Positions 7,379-17,159 are shown, numbered from the stretch's first letter. The stretch is 21,438 nucleotides of DNA from Zygnema circumcarinatum (GCA_037447605.1 CM074812.1:2620707-2642144), one strand, 5' to 3'. Made by a program: numbers and translations. Notes: generated from the letters alone by a model not told the origin.

Positions 7379-10300
7379 TTACATTTTTGCCCTCAAAGGT
7401 TTACTTTCAAGCGTCGGAGCATCCGTCATTTCTTCAAATTTTTTCCTCAAAACTCGCCTCATGACCTTGTTGGATGCGTTCCGCGGAAGCGACGGCGAAA
7501 TTTCCACGGTGTGAACCTGCAGGAAGGAAACCCTCGATAAAGTAAACCCTAAAATTTCAAGTCTTAAAAAAAGAAAAAAAACATAAAGTAACATAAACAT
7601 AAACATAAGTTAATCCTTCTCTCACCTTAAAGAGTGGGTTGAGCTTCGCCTGAATGGCTTTCGACATGAGAGTTTTGAGCCTCTCCCTCTCTCTCTCTCT
7701 CTCCCTCTCTCCTCTCTCTCCCTCCTTCACTACCGCCACTACCACGAGCTGCTCCGGGCCACCTCCCTTGGGGGGAACGCCAATGGCTGCCGTTTCTATG
7801 ATAGATTTGTCCGCTCCGTTACAGATCCTTTCAATCTCAACGGAACTGACCTGTACGGACAACACATATAACGGAGAAGGGAGAGAACGAATTGCACGTG
7901 AGTATACAAAGAGGAAACACTCCGACCCCCTTTGACTCTCTCTCTTTTATCACTAGGAGGGTTCAAATATTGGAGATTTCACGTTTGGATTTAGATTCAC
8001 AGTCTCCTTATCTTCTTCCTCTCTCTCCCTCTCTCTCTCTCTCTCTGTCTTTCACATCTCTGTCCTATCTCCTCATCACTCTCCCCTCTCACTTTCCTTT
8101 CCAAGTCTCTGAGCCCTTCCCTCACTTTTTCTCTACCATTACCTCTCGCTACCTCTCCCCTCCCTCCCTCATTCCCTCTCTCCATCCATCCCTCCTCTCC
8201 CTCTCCCTCCTCTCCTCCCTCCATCTCCACTTTTGTCCATTCTGCCATCATCTCTCACCTCCTACCCCCTCCCTCCCTCCTTCCCTCTCTCCATCCATTT
8301 CTTCCCTCTCTCCTCTCCTCCTCTCTCCTCATTCGTCCTCTCTGCCCACACCTCTCTTTCCTCCCTCTCTTCCCTCCTCCCTCCCTTGCTTCCTCTCCTT
8401 CCTCCCTTCCCCTTAAAAACCTTTCGAAACCTTCATGACTAACCAAATTTCGGCCCAACTAATGCCTCAATAACTAATTTTTTGCTCGCGAACTTCCACT
8501 CCCTTTCCTTCCCCTTATTTCTTTTTCTTTGCAGGGAATACAAGCAAGTGGGGTACAATGTATCATGCCTTAATTCCGCCCAGGTTCATTGTGTCATCCA
8601 CTCTCCCTCGGGCTCGGAAATATCCACCGACGAGTTCTTCAAATTCGTCTCCGTGTCGGCGCAAAGTCTGCATCTCCAAACCACGAGGAAAACAAAAAAG
8701 TGAAAACCTAAGTTTGTGGTCGAAAAATCAACAAGGAAAACCAGAATTCCGAGTCGTCTGAAAACCTCCAAAACCCTAAAACCCCTCGGACCCTAAAACC
8801 CCAAAACCCTAAAACCCCAAAACCCTAAAACCCCTCGAACCCTAAAACCCCAAAACCCTAAAACCCCTCGAACCCTAAAACCCCAAAACCCTAAAACCCC
8901 TCGAACCCTAAAACCCCTCGAACCCTAAAACCCCAAATCCCTACAACCCCTCGAACTCTAAAACTCCTCGAACCCCAAAACCCATAAACCCTAAAACCCC
9001 TAAACCCTAAAATAAGAGGAATGAAGAGGAGAGTGCGCGGACCCGCGAGCCGAATTTTGGCATTCCCGCGAAGTAGATCGCGTCGTGGTCCGCGTTGAGG
9101 AGAGAGGAGGAGGACCCCAAGAGAGGGGGGAGGAGGGCAAGCACTGCCGTGGAGGGGGGAGACTGGGGGGGAGAGAGGGAGGGAGGGAGGGAGGGAGGGA
9201 GGGAGGGAGGGGGAGGGAGGGAGGGAGGGAGGGAGGGAGGAGGGAGGGAGGGAGGGAGGGAGGGAGGGAGGGAGGGAGGAGGAGGGAGGGAGGGAGGGAG
9301 GGAGGAGGGAGGGAGGGAGGGAGGGAGGAGGGAGGGAGGGAGGGAGGGAGGGAGGGGAGGGAGGGGAGGGAAGGGAGGGATGGGAGGGAGGGAGGGAGGG
9401 AGGAGGGAGGGAAGGGAGGGAGGGAGGAGGGAGGAGAAGAGAAGTGAAGAGAAGAGAAGAGTAGAGAAGAGAAGAGAAGAGAAGAGAAGAGAAGAGAAGA
9501 GAAGAGGAGAGGAGAGGAGACAGGCACACGTGGGAGAAAAGGAGAGGTTAAGTGGGGGGGTGCAGGAGGATATAGAAAAGAGCGAATGGAAAAGAGTCAC
9601 AGGACGAGAAACAAAGAGAGAGAAAAAGACGGATAGTGGGACAAAGAGATGACCCTAAAAAAGCCTAGCAAGCACAAAACCCTGAACTCTCACAATCCCA
9701 AAAAACTTTAAAATCGACATAGTGAGAGCGAAAAGTAGGAGCGACGGAGGGAGAAAGCGAACGAGGGAGAAAGAAAGAGAGAGAGAATACGAAAGAGAGG
9801 GGGGGAGAAAGAGGGAGAGAACTAGAGACGGAGAGAAAGAGGTATAGAGCGAGAGGTGGGGAGAGAGAGGGAGAGAGAACTAAAGAGGGGAAGAAAGAGG
9901 TATAGAGAGAGACAGGAGGAGAGCGAGAGAGAACACTAGAGAGGGGAAGAAAGAGGTATATAGAGAGAGAGAGTGGGAGATAGAGAGAGAGAGAACTAGA
10001 GAGGGGAAGAAAGAGGTAGCGAGAGAGAGAGAGAGACACACCTCCAGCACCTCTCCCCCCCCCTCGTCCAGCAGCAGCATTTGGCAGCCCATGGCGGGCG
10101 TGCTGAAGCAGGCGAGTCCCTGCGGCTGCAGCATGGAACCCGTCACAAAGGCCCCCGCCAGTTCCGTTCCGCCGCAGTACTCCACAACGGCACGGAACGC
10201 CCCCGCGCGGCCCATCAGCCAGAGGGAGTCGGACGCGTTCGAGGCCTCGCCGGTGGAACTGAAGCACCTGAAATACCGAGGGGGGAGGGGGGGGGAGGGT

Positions 10301-13300
10301 TTAGGGTTTAAGGGGGGAGGGGGAAGGGGGAAGGGTTTAGGGTTTAGGGTTTAAGGTTTAGGGTTTAGGGGGGAGGGTTTAGGGTTTAAGGGGGAGGGGG
10401 AAGGGGGAAGGGTTTAGGGTTTAGGGTTTAAGGTTTAGGGTTTAGGGGGGAGGGTTTAGGGTTTAAGGGGGGAGGGGGAAGGGGGAAGGGTTTTGGGTTT
10501 AGGGTTTAAGGTTTAGGGTTTAGGGATTAAGGTTTAGGGTTTAGGGCGGAGGGTTTAGGGTTTTAAGGGGGAGGGCTTAAGGGGGGGGGGTTAGGGTTTA
10601 GGGTTTAAGGTTTAGGGTTTAGGGGGGAGGGTTTAGGGTTAAGGAGGAAGTGGGCTTAGGGTTTAGGGGGGAGGCGGGGGAGGGGGTAGGGGGTAGGGTT
10701 TAGGTCTTAGGTTTGAGGGGTTAGGGTTCAGGGTTAGGACCTAGGAGTAAAAGTGACTTTTTTTTCCAATCAATGGTTGCCAGAAAAGACTGACCTGACT
10801 TGACTCGTCTCTCTCTCTTTCTCTCTCTCACTCTCTTTCTCTCTCTCACTCTCTCTCTCTCTCTCACTCTCTCTCTCTTCTCTCGTCTCTCTCTCTCCCC
10901 TCCCTCGCTTCCTTCCCCATGTTTAACAATATTCCATTTTTTTCCGCCCCGTTCACACCTGATGGAGGTCCAGTCGAGTCCGTTGAGGCAGTCGGAGCCT
11001 CGCCACGTGCGAACAAGGGAGGGGACCAATCCCAGCATTGTTACTTTGGCATCCTGCAACCCGAAGAAAAAAAAATATATATATATTAAAAAAATCAATA
11101 AAAAAAAACCGATGGAGAAGTCTCCGAACCCTATCCCCCGTTCAAGAACTTGAAAAAAAAAAAAACTACGGTTTTTGCCTTTTCTATTGGGGGTAAAAAC
11201 TTGTTTTTTTCAAAACCCTAGTCTGCCCATTCACACCCCAGAAGCTCCCTTCACATTCTTTCCCCAAAATTTTCGACCTCCCAAACTCTCCCCATTCAAA
11301 TCCTTTCTCAGTTTACTTGATCTACTTTATGAAATCCAGTTTTCTCCAAAAAACTTAGTTTTCTCCTCCTTATTAATCCCACTTCTTTCCAAAAAACTTA
11401 CTTTTCTGCTCCTTACTAATTCCACTTCTTTCCAAAAAACTTACTTTTCTGCTCCTCCTTACTAATCCCACTTCTTTCCAAAAAAATTACTTTTCTGCTC
11501 CTTAGTAATTCCACTTCTTTCCAAAAACTTACCTTTCTTCTCCTCATTAATTCCACTTCTCTCCAAAAAAACTTACCTTTCTGCTCCTTATTAATTCCAC
11601 TTTTTTCCAAAAAACTTACTTTTCTGCCCCGTTTTTTCCCACATACTATACCTGCACAAACTCCCCAAAGGCTCTCCCTGTCGGCGCCCCCTCAAATAAT
11701 GCGATTTGCGCCCCATTAATAAGGGCCCCATATATGAGCCATGGCCCCATCATCCATCCCAAGTTGGTCGGCCATGCGACCACATCGCCCGCCCGCACAT
11801 CCTGATGGGCCCATGCATCGCTGGCAGCCTTCAGAGGCGCCACGTGGCTCCATGGGATGGCCTTGGGGGTGCCTAGAGACATTACACATCCCATAGCGCC
11901 ATGTTGTCATGTTGTCATGTTGGCAGGTTGCATGCGCATATGTGCTTTGTTTTACCGATGGTTTCCATGGCGTGCATGGTGTGAAAGTGCGGTCCATGTG
12001 TCATGTCACATGCATGCATGCATGCATGGCCATGGCATGCTGACACAGGAGGCGTCATACGGCAAGAAGGTACATGCCACAGACAATGCATACCATGTGT
12101 TTAAAAATGCTGCACATGCCTCTGCCATGCCATATGCCATGCCATCCTTCATATGCCATGCCATGCCATGCCCTACCATATACCATGCCATCTGTCATAT
12201 GCCATATGCCATGTCACAAGGTCAGCAAAAGGCACCTGTTGTTCCGGAGGAGAAGAGTATGTTGCAGGGCGCGTCCGCCGGGACAGCGATCGGAGCAAAC
12301 TGCTCGGGGCTGAAAGGGGGCACAAAACCATCCGAAAAAAAACTAAGTATTAAACAAAAACCAAACCCATGTTCTACAACTATACCAAAAAACAGAAACC
12401 ACAAACCAAAAACCAAAAACTAAAAAACTAAAAAACTAAAAACTTGAGATCTGAAGGTTGTGAATACTCACTACCCAACTGGAAAATAAATTTAAATCGA
12501 CATAAAAAGTAGAGTTTGACTAGAAATGAAGTTACCGGTCGACTCGATTTTTGACTAAGTCGAGAAAGGCAGACCACGACAAGTCGCCCTCCCGCAGTTC
12601 CACTTGCAGCGATTCGCGATTGGAGGGAAGGACGATGGCGGGAGGGGCCTCAGCCTCTACCACACGGCTGGGAGAGGGAGAGGGAGAGGGAGTGGGAGAG
12701 GGAGAGGGACAAAGGGAGAGAGAGGGCAGGGAGAGGGGAGGAGGGAGGAGTGAGGAGAGGGAGGGAGAGGGGACGAGAGAGTGGGAGAGGGAGAGGGAGA
12801 GGGAAAAAGAGGGAGAGGGACAGAGTGGGAGCGAGAGGGCAGGGAGAGGGGAGGAGGGAGGAGTGAGGAGAGGGAGGGAGAGGGAACGAGAGAGTGGGAG
12901 AGGAGAGGGACGGAGAGGGAGCAAGAGGGCAGGGGGAGGGGAGGAGGAGAGGGAGGGAGAAAGGACGGGCGAGTGGGAGAGGGTGAGGGACGGAGAGGGA
13001 GGGGTAGATAGAGGGGGCGAGGGAATGGGTAGGAGGGAGGAAAGTGGGAGGGAGAGGAAAGGGGGGGAGGGAGAAGGAGGGGGAGCAGGAAAAGGAGAGG
13101 ACGAGCGAGTGAAAGACGGAAAGGTAGAGAGAAAGTGAGGGGTAAGGAAAGGTGTGCCACTATAAAGGAATTATGTGTGCCTATCTTCCAACCTGCAAAC
13201 AGAAATTGATTTCTGCCCCTTCCCTTCCGTCATAGATTACTTCCTAACGAATTCAAAAGCCTACCTGTACAGAGGCAAATTTCGATTTCCACGAGAAATT

Positions 13301-16300
13301 ACATCCTGCCATACCCAGACAAAAAAATAAATAAGTGAATACATAAGTATCACCTTAACCATCCTCTCCTACGCGCTACCCAATACTAAGAAAAATCCCT
13401 AAAATTAGAAACCTAGGAACCGTAAAACTCCCAAATGCTAAAATTTCTTACTATAAAACCCACAAAACCCTAAAAGCCCAAATCTCTTTATAGCCTGACT
13501 CTTTAGAAATATGAAACTCCTCCTCCCTCCCTCTTCCTCTCCCTCCCCCCTCCCCACTCTACCCCCTCCCACCCTCCCCCTTCCCCCTTCCTCTCTCCCC
13601 CTCCCTCTCTCCCCCCTCCCCTCCCCACTCCCCCCCTCTCTCTCTTCCCCCCCTCCTCTCTCCCCCTCGTTTCAAGATTTATCCCTTGTAGACATCACCA
13701 TACAGAATTCCACTCTTTCGTTGTCCTCATCCCTTCATCGCAGACCTGCGTGAAGATGCATTTTGCTCCTCCGATTTTCAGTCGAACGGCGATTTCCTTG
13801 GCAGCAAAACTGTCGGCAACGGAAACTACAACTGCGCCGCATAGAACGACGGCGAGATAGATGATGGCCGCCTCCGCATGCATGGGCATGTCGATGGCGA
13901 TGGGGTCGCCGCTCTTCACCCCCATCTGGCATAGGGCATTAGCCACATGGCTGCGGGTGGGGACAAGGATTAGGGTTTAGGGCTTAGGATTAGGGTTTAA
14001 GGTTAGGGTTTAGGGTTTAGGATTAGGGTTTAGGCTTTATAATTAGGGTTTAAGGTTAGGGTTTAGGGTTTAGGATTAGGGTTTAAGGCTAGGGGTTAAG
14101 GTAAGGATTAGGGTTTAGGCTTTAGGATTAGGATTTAAGGTTAGGATTTAGGGTTTAGGATTAGGGTTTAAGACTAGGGCTTAAGGTAAGGATTAGGGTT
14201 TAGGGTTTAGGGCTAGGGGTTAGAGTTGGGATTAGAGTTTAGGATTAGGGTGTATGGTTAGGGTTCAGGGTTTAGGGTTTAACATTAGGGTTTAGGGTTA
14301 GGGTTTAGGGTGTAGGGTTAGGGTTTAGGGTGTAGGGTTAGGGTTTAGGGTTTAAGATTAAGGCTTAGGGTTTAGGGTTTAGGGTTAGGGTTAAGGGTTT
14401 AGGATTAGGGGTTACGGTTAGGGGTTAGGTTTCAGGGTTTAGGGTTTAGCATTAGGGTTTAGGGCCAGGGGTTAGGGTTAGGATTTAGGGTTCACGATCA
14501 GAATTTAACGACCTAGGACTTAGGATATAGCGCTAAATGATGAAGGCTCAGGGTTAAGGTTTAGGGCTTAGGGTTTGAGGTTAGATTTAGGATGTAGGGT
14601 ACATGTTCACAGTTTAGGGTTACAGTTAAGAAGCTAAGAATGTAGGGTCTGAAGTCAAGCGTTTCGAAGACCCTAACCCTAATTTCTAACCCCTATCCCC
14701 TACCCCCTAAAGCCTAAACCCTAAACCCTAAACCCTAAACAAGGCGAGGCGGACCTCACCATGCCTTGGCTCTGAGCTCTCCCAAAGTCATCCTCTTCAG
14801 TTCTTTCCCATCCGTGCCCTCCCGTCTCCATGTAATCGCCGTTCTGTTATCGTTCCGTTTTCCGTTCCCTGTCGGCCACAGACACGCCTCCGCCGCGTTG
14901 AAGAGAGCTCCGGGCAGCCATTGGCCGCCCGGGAGGGGTGATGACGTGGCAAGGATACGGAACGGAGGCACATGGAACGGGATGCTCAGCTCGGAGAAAA
15001 CAAGGGGCCAGTACACCTGCGGAAGTCCAATAGAAGGGTTTGTAGGGGTCAGAGAGAGAGCGAGAGAGAGGAAGTGAGAGAGTGGGGGAAGGAGGAGAGG
15101 GGGAGGAGAGGGAGTGGGAGAGGGAGGGAGAGAGTGAGGGGAGGAGAGTAGGAGGAGAGGGAGTGGGAGAGGGAGTGAGAGAGTAAGAGGAGTAGAGTGG
15201 GAGGAGAGGGAATGGACGAGGGAGGAAGAGAGTTGAGGGAGGAGGAGAGGGAGTGGGAGAGGGAGTGAGAGAGTGGGGTTGAAGGATAGGGACTGGTAGA
15301 GGAGTGAGAGAGTGGGGGGAGGAGAGGAAGTACGACAGGGAGTGAGAGGGAGTGGCAGAGTCTGGAGGCGACAAGTGGGTTAGGGTTTAGGATGTTATGT
15401 TTAGGGTGTAGGGTTTTGGGTTTAGGGTTTCGGGTTTAGGATTTAGGGTTTTGGGTTTAGAGTTTAGGGTTTAGAGTTCAGGGTTTAGGGTATAGGGTTT
15501 AGGGTTTAGGGTTTAAGGCTTATCGCCGACCTCGGGATGCTGTACGGAGAGGCGGTGCAGCGCCGCGAAGCTTCCGATCGGGTCGGAGTAGGCCGCGCCC
15601 AAGAGCTGCGGTCCGTACTTGGTCAAAAATTGGCCAACATTGGTCATGCGCGCCTCCTCCCTGCAGGCCGTCAGAAAAAAAAAAAAATTATATATATATG
15701 TACAATGGGAGTCAATATTTATAGCAAAAAAAATCCTAAGCACAGTGAAACCGATACTCTCGTAGGAAAAAACGGAAAGCAAAAAAGGAAGGAGAAAAGA
15801 AGAACTGAGAGTACTCCTTCAATTTCTTCTTCTAGGGGGGAAGGGAGGAGGGCATCAAATCTTAAACCCTCAAAACCCTAAAAACCCTAAAAACCCTGAA
15901 AACCCTAAACCCTAACCCTAGAAACTGAACACTACTAAACGCTAAACTCTAAAACCAAGCCCTAACCTTAAACCTTCAACCCATAACCCTAAAACCTGAA
16001 ACCCTGAACCTTCAAACCTAATAAAATCTGAACCCTACCCTGACCCTCAACCCTAAACCATAGACCCTAAACCCTCACCTCAAAACCCTAACTCCTGAAC
16101 CTTATAAACCTTCAACCTTAAAACCTAAACCTTAAACCCTAATCCCTAAACCCTAACATTAATTCCTAAACCTTAAACCCTAAACCCTTAACTTTAAACC
16201 CGAAACCTTAAACCCTAAATCTTAAACGCTAAACCTTAAACCCTTAACCGCACATCCTAAACCTTAAACCCAAAACCCTAAACTTTAAACCCTAAATCCT

Positions 16301-16778
16301 AAACATTTCACTCTAAATCTTAAACCCTTCACCACAAAACCTTAATCCTAAACCCTAAACCTTCAACTCTAAACATTAAACACTAAACCCTTAACCTTAG
16401 CCCCTAAACCTTAAACCCAAAACCCAAAACCCAAAACCCAAAACCCAAAACCTTACACCCTACCCTACCTGAACTTGAAACCTCATATAACGCGGCATTC
16501 AAAATCCTAACCCTAATTCCGTACAGTGTGGGCATCCACGCTGGCGGCGGCCCTTGGCGGCTCTCCTCCCATCCTCCGTACACCCATCCGTACAGCAGTT
16601 CGTGCAGAGGAAATGGGTCCGTCGGCTGCAGGATCTGACGGCTGAGAATGTGCCACATGGCAGAAGGAGAGTCCCCGAAATTTCCGTACACATCCTGTAC
16701 GGATTGCAATGTACGGACGGAAGCTTCCGGGGTGAGCCCGCAGGCCGTCAGGGCGGCAGTCGTCAGAGGAGGGGCCAT
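7379..16778 (-). CDS. Peroxisomal-type AMP-forming acyl/acetyl-CoA synthetase, AAE17/AAE18-like (14 exons, complete)
   Basis: Exons in reading order: 16778-16525, 15660-15531, 15016-14760, 13950-13746, 13305-13265, 12667-12536, 12309-12236, 11872-11652, 11053-10959, 10267-10042, 9162-9043, 8667-8569, 7850-7626, 7516-7379 (TAA). They sum to 2217 nt, 738 residues plus stop, close to the plant AAE17/18 length (a little over 700). Family reaction: carboxylate + ATP + CoA to acyl-CoA + AMP + PPi. Motifs: N-terminal [15 protein letters not shown] (about 57-71), IAIDMPM and [10 protein letters not shown], the P-loop SSGTTGTPK (360-368, split by intron 7), [46 protein letters not shown] (606-618) and [12 protein letters not shown] with the catalytic-type Lys at about 710. 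The ATG at 16778 has an in-frame TAG just upstream. The C-terminus RAKM looks like a PTS1. Oddities are a 41-nt exon, a GC donor after exon 12 and an (ER)n insert in exon 13. The substrate cannot be read from sequence. Confidence 0.93.
7626..7850 (-). other. Synthetase exon 13 with in-frame purine microsatellite encoding Glu-Arg repeats
   Basis: 75 codons, phase 0 at both ends, acceptor GTACAG and donor GTGAGA. Between VVVAVVKEG and [18 protein letters not shown], about 13 residues (663-675) are ERG followed by five Glu-Arg pairs, encoded by GAGAGA DNA (plus-strand CTCTCT at about 7681-7729). In the plant relatives I recall, this place is a short surface linker in the C-terminal subdomain, so the repeat is probably tolerated. 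Confidence 0.85.
7851..8568 (-). repeat. Synthetase intron 12: GC donor and GA-rich sense strand
   Basis: The reading frame requires the exon to end at AAG, followed by GCATGA (sense strand), because GCA TGA would otherwise stop it and no GT lies in reach. The acceptor GTACAG and the frame of the next exon ([10 protein letters not shown]) then fit. The plus strand is CT-rich at about 8016-8400, so the sense strand is a purine tract with little pyrimidine except near the acceptor. Confidence 0.8.
8765..9012 (+). repeat. CCCTAAAACCCC higher-order repeat (synthetase intron 11)
   Basis: Units built from CCCTAAAACCCC alternate with a CTCGAA spacer, giving a repeat of about 33 bp in four or more copies inside intron 8668-9042. 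This variant (TTTTAGGG/GGGGTTTT-like) differs from the seven-base telomere type seen in neighbouring introns. The right end degenerates to ordinary CCCTAAA. Confidence 0.88.
9163..9520 (+). repeat. GGGA tetranucleotide array followed by AGAAG pentamer array (synthetase intron 10)
   Basis: GGGAGGGA with GGA slips runs about 9166-9437, then AGAAG units to about 9512. On the sense (minus) strand it is CCCTCCCT/CTTCT, abutting the acceptor CCCCCAG of exon 11 at 9163, so the array serves as its polypyrimidine tract. Confidence 0.9.
9821..10018 (-). repeat. Minisatellite of about 56-60 bp with a splice-acceptor-like core in each unit (synthetase intron 10)
   Basis: Four copies at 9821-9845, 9879-9903, 9935-9959 and 9995-10018, spaced 58, 56 and 60 bp. 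On the sense strand the better copies read TTTCTTCCCCTCTCTAG, a strong-looking pyrimidine tract plus AG. They are 24-220 bp downstream of the donor of exon 10 (GTGTGT at 10041). Confidence 0.78.
10281..10735 (+). repeat. TTTAGGG array mixed with GGGGGAGG/GGGGGAAGG blocks (synthetase intron 9)
   Basis: A higher-order repeat of roughly 75 bp alternates TTTAGGG and TTTAAGG units with G-rich blocks, about four copies, inside intron 10268-10958. G-runs of 3-9 bases recur every few bases on the plus strand, giving strong G-quadruplex potential; the pre-mRNA carries the C-rich complement. A CT tract follows at about 10803-10905. Confidence 0.88.
11335..11630 (-). repeat. Minisatellite of about 43-50 bp with GTAAG in most units (synthetase intron 8)
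   Basis: About seven units of a TTCCAAAAAACTTACTTTTC-type sequence fill much of intron 11054-11651. Read on the sense strand, most units contain AAAAGTAAGTTTTTTGG or AAAGGTAAGTTTTT, i.e. a consensus 5' splice site, better than the real donor of exon 8 (CAG then GTATAG at 11651). Confidence 0.82.
11880..12230. repeat. CATG-rich sequence (synthetase intron 7)
   Basis: Intron 11873-12235 is packed with CATG, CATGC and GCCATATGCC steps, densest at about 12000-12040 and 12110-12220. A similar CATG-rich patch sits at about 375-450 in the PNPOx/DUF2470 gene. It flanks the exons carrying the P-loop, whose codon for the last Gly is split by this intron. Confidence 0.75.
12310..12535. other. Synthetase intron 6, A/C-rich
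   Basis: Donor GTAACT next to 12536, acceptor TTTCAG next to 12309 on the sense strand. About 12350-12440 is AACCAAAAACT-like simple sequence; no telomere repeat or long purine tract. Confidence 0.75.
12668..13140 (+). repeat. GGGAGA tract (synthetase intron 5)
   Basis: Purine on the plus strand, so sense-strand CTCTCC leading directly into the acceptor CTCCCAG of exon 6. It contains about three imperfect copies of a roughly 120-bp unit (GGACGAGAGAGTGGGAGAGG-like). Confidence 0.85.
13265..13305 (-). other. Small 41-nt exon 5 of the synthetase gene
   Basis: Encodes [13 protein letters not shown] plus two bases of a split Ser codon, flanked by TGGCAG acceptor and GTAGGC donor. It supplies exactly the segment expected between IFTQ (exon 4) and RVVEA (exon 6) in AAE17/18-type proteins, and both phases fit. 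It is easily missed by gene finders. Confidence 0.9.
13306..13745 (+). repeat. Synthetase intron 4 with CT tract
   Basis: About 13515-13672 is CTCCCC simple sequence on the plus strand (purine on the sense strand). The rest is A-rich unique sequence with a few CCCTAAAA words. Donor GTCTGC, acceptor GGCAG. Confidence 0.82.
13970..14480 (+). repeat. Long degenerate TTTAGGG array (synthetase intron 3)
   Basis: TTTAGGG, GATTAGGG and TTAAGG variants fill most of intron 13951-14759, decaying to about 14660. Near 14672-14740 the orientation flips to CCCTAA/CCCTAAA, next to the exon 3 donor. The two opposed arrays could pair. Confidence 0.92.
15050..15518 (+). repeat. GGGAGTGA purine tract then TTTAGGG array (synthetase intron 2)
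   Basis: Intron 15017-15530. GGGAGTGGGAGAGG-like units fill about 15050-15360 (sense-strand pyrimidine, towards the acceptor), then TTTAGGG variants at 15376-15518. The telomere-like part ends only about 12 bases from the exon 2 donor (GTCGGC). Confidence 0.88.
15862..16470 (+). repeat. Highly degenerate CCCTAAA array (synthetase intron 1)
   Basis: About 600 bp of CCCTAAA, CCTTAAA, CTCTAAA and CCCAAAA variants in intron 15661-16524. It has opposite orientation to the arrays in introns 2, 3 and 9, and a pure CCCAAAA run near 16425-16450. Confidence 0.9.
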
Positions 16779-17159
16779 GGGCTACTGAGGTTAGGGTTTA
16801 GGGTTTAGGGTTTCGGGTTTAGGGTTTAGGGTTAGAGTTAAGGTTTGGGGTTTAAGGCTTAGGGGTTGGGGGAAAGCGTTAGGGTTAGAATGGTTTAGGT
16901 TTTAGGGTTTAGAGTTTAAGGTTTGAGGGAATAGAGTCTTTTTTTTTAAGGTTTTAGGGTTAGATTGAGGCTTTAGCGTTTCAGGCTTTTTAGGGTTTTC
17001 AGGGAGTGCAGAACTTTAGGATTTTTTCTGGTTTCGAATTTCAGGTTTTATTTTGGTTTAAAGGCTTTCGTTTCGCCGTTTTGGAGCCGGGAATCAAAAA
17101 AAAAAAACAAAAAAAAATTAGGGCTTGTGTGGAAGCCACGTCGCGAGGCTTCGTCCACA

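Noticed and set aside
9085-9652. Long open frames rich in Gly/Arg/Glu or Pro/Ser/Leu over GGGA and GA tracts (also near 950-1480, 1800-2300, 12550-13140, 18020-18420, 18750-19130)
   Set aside because: They are translations of simple repeats that lack stop codons, open in several frames on both strands, with no conserved words.
11857-12423. Plus-strand frame rich in His, Met, Cys and Ala
   Set aside because: It is the shadow of CATG repeats and of minus-strand synthetase exons 7 and 8; no family resemblance.
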